DNA from: SLDF01 sp964537925
GTDB taxonomy: Bacteria > Bacteroidota > Bacteroidia > Chitinophagales > Saprospiraceae
Reading direction: 5' to 3'
NCBI GenBank assembly: GCA_964537925.1
Contig: CAZICV010000006.1
Location: forward strand, 62,001 to 126,000
Length of the DNA: 64,000 nt
This document shows, piece by piece, positions 63,758 to 64,000 of the stretch. The notes under the pieces were generated by a model, which had not been told where the DNA came from, made no database searches, and saw nothing but the letters and a program-made list of their open reading frames with translations. Every line of letters starts with the position of its first letter. Positions within the stretch are counted from its first letter, which is position 1. A program made the position numbers and the translations under genes.

Positions 63758-64000
63758 CCTCGTTCTCTTCGCGCTGCTGACGACTGTAGTCTTACCGGCA
63801 CAAACTCCCGCACCGGTGCTCACGCTCGACGAAGCGATCCGCATCGGGCTGGAATCGCATTTCGGTATCCGGATAGCCCGCAAAAACCTGCAGATCGCCG
63901 ACAACAACAACAGTTACGGGGCCGCAGGTTATTATCCGCTGATACAGGCTACGGCAGGTCAGACCAACAACCTGAACAACACACAGCAGCTTTTCTTCGA
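63729..64000 (+). CDS. TolC-family outer membrane efflux protein, partial
   Basis: Frame starts at ATG 63729 (or 63735) inside the pump gene's last 29 nt and is open to the window end, about 90 residues. A signal peptide (LLPYSLVLFALLTTVVLPAQ) is followed by LTLDEAIRIGLESHFGIRIARKNLQIADNNNSYGAAGYYPLIQATAG, the usual first helices of TolC-type outer membrane factors. It completes a tripartite efflux operon. The rest lies beyond the window. Confidence 0.9.
   Translation, partial: MQMRSLLPYSLVLFALLTTVVLPAQTPAPVLTLDEAIRIGLESHFGIRIARKNLQIADNNNSYGAAGYYPLIQATAGQTNNLNNTQQLFF

Overview
The window is bacterial and very probably from a member of the Bacteroidota, most likely near the Saprospiria/Chitinophagia. 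Evidence: two proteins end in type IX secretion (T9SS) type A sorting domains and a third has a shorter version; promoter -7 boxes match the Bacteroidota pattern TAnnTTTG at several gene starts; and the families are typical of the phylum (DUF3822-rsmD pair, PyrR-PyrB, S46 and S9 dipeptidyl peptidases, DUF4397 repeats, alpha-2-macroglobulin, PdeM ligase cassette). Most of the sequence is GC-rich. A stretch around 34.7-38.3 kb is clearly AT-rich.

Layout. 1-4.5 kb (minus): an S9 peptidase cut by the window edge and a large secreted BNR/VPS10-type propeller. 4.66-10.34 kb (plus): a four-gene DNA-repair cassette (MBL-fold exonuclease, ATP-dependent ligase, Lhr-type helicase, PdeM), each junction overlapping by 4 nt. 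10.5-16.5 kb (minus): two secreted T9SS cargo genes, one a 1600-residue protein with seven DUF4397 repeats; their 3' ends are near copies of each other. 16.6-19.35 kb (plus): ferredoxin, IscX, KdsC-like phosphatase, UbiA prenyltransferase, Maf. 19.35-24.56 kb (minus): pyrR-pyrB-redoxin-DUF2721-folD-prmA. 24.8-34.6 kb (minus): Kup potassium transporter, two outer-membrane barrel candidates, a NERD protein, an S41 protease, small secreted proteins of one unnamed family, and an orphan 7TM protein resembling a kinase sensor without its kinase.

34.6-38.4 kb is the accessory region. It holds a decayed VOC/PhnB-like gene, a row of hairpins, a DUF1772-like membrane protein, and a HEPN + DUF262 gene pair that looks like a defence or toxin-antitoxin module. 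The pair lies between two imperfect ~360-bp direct repeats. The right copy includes the 3' end of an intact gene (38309-39727); the left copy holds only the last ~40 codons of a paralogue. The simplest reading is that the pair replaced the rest of a tandem duplicate.

38.3-44.8 kb (minus): a DUF4932-like secreted protein, glnS, argS, rsmD, DUF3822. tsaD is divergent, with the two -7 boxes two bases apart. 45.9-54.0 kb (minus): a DUF697/SHOCT protein, a 2014-residue alpha-2-macroglobulin, an FAD oxidoreductase and a YjbR protein. A tRNA-Arg(CCT) and a strong bidirectional terminator follow. 54.2-56.5 kb (minus): an S46 peptidase with the DPP11-type arginine. 56.8-64 kb (plus): a small acidic ExoX-C-like protein, a parallel beta-helix protein, and a tripartite RND efflux operon (adaptor, pump, TolC) whose last gene runs off the window.

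All calls come from reading sequence motifs; no database search was run.
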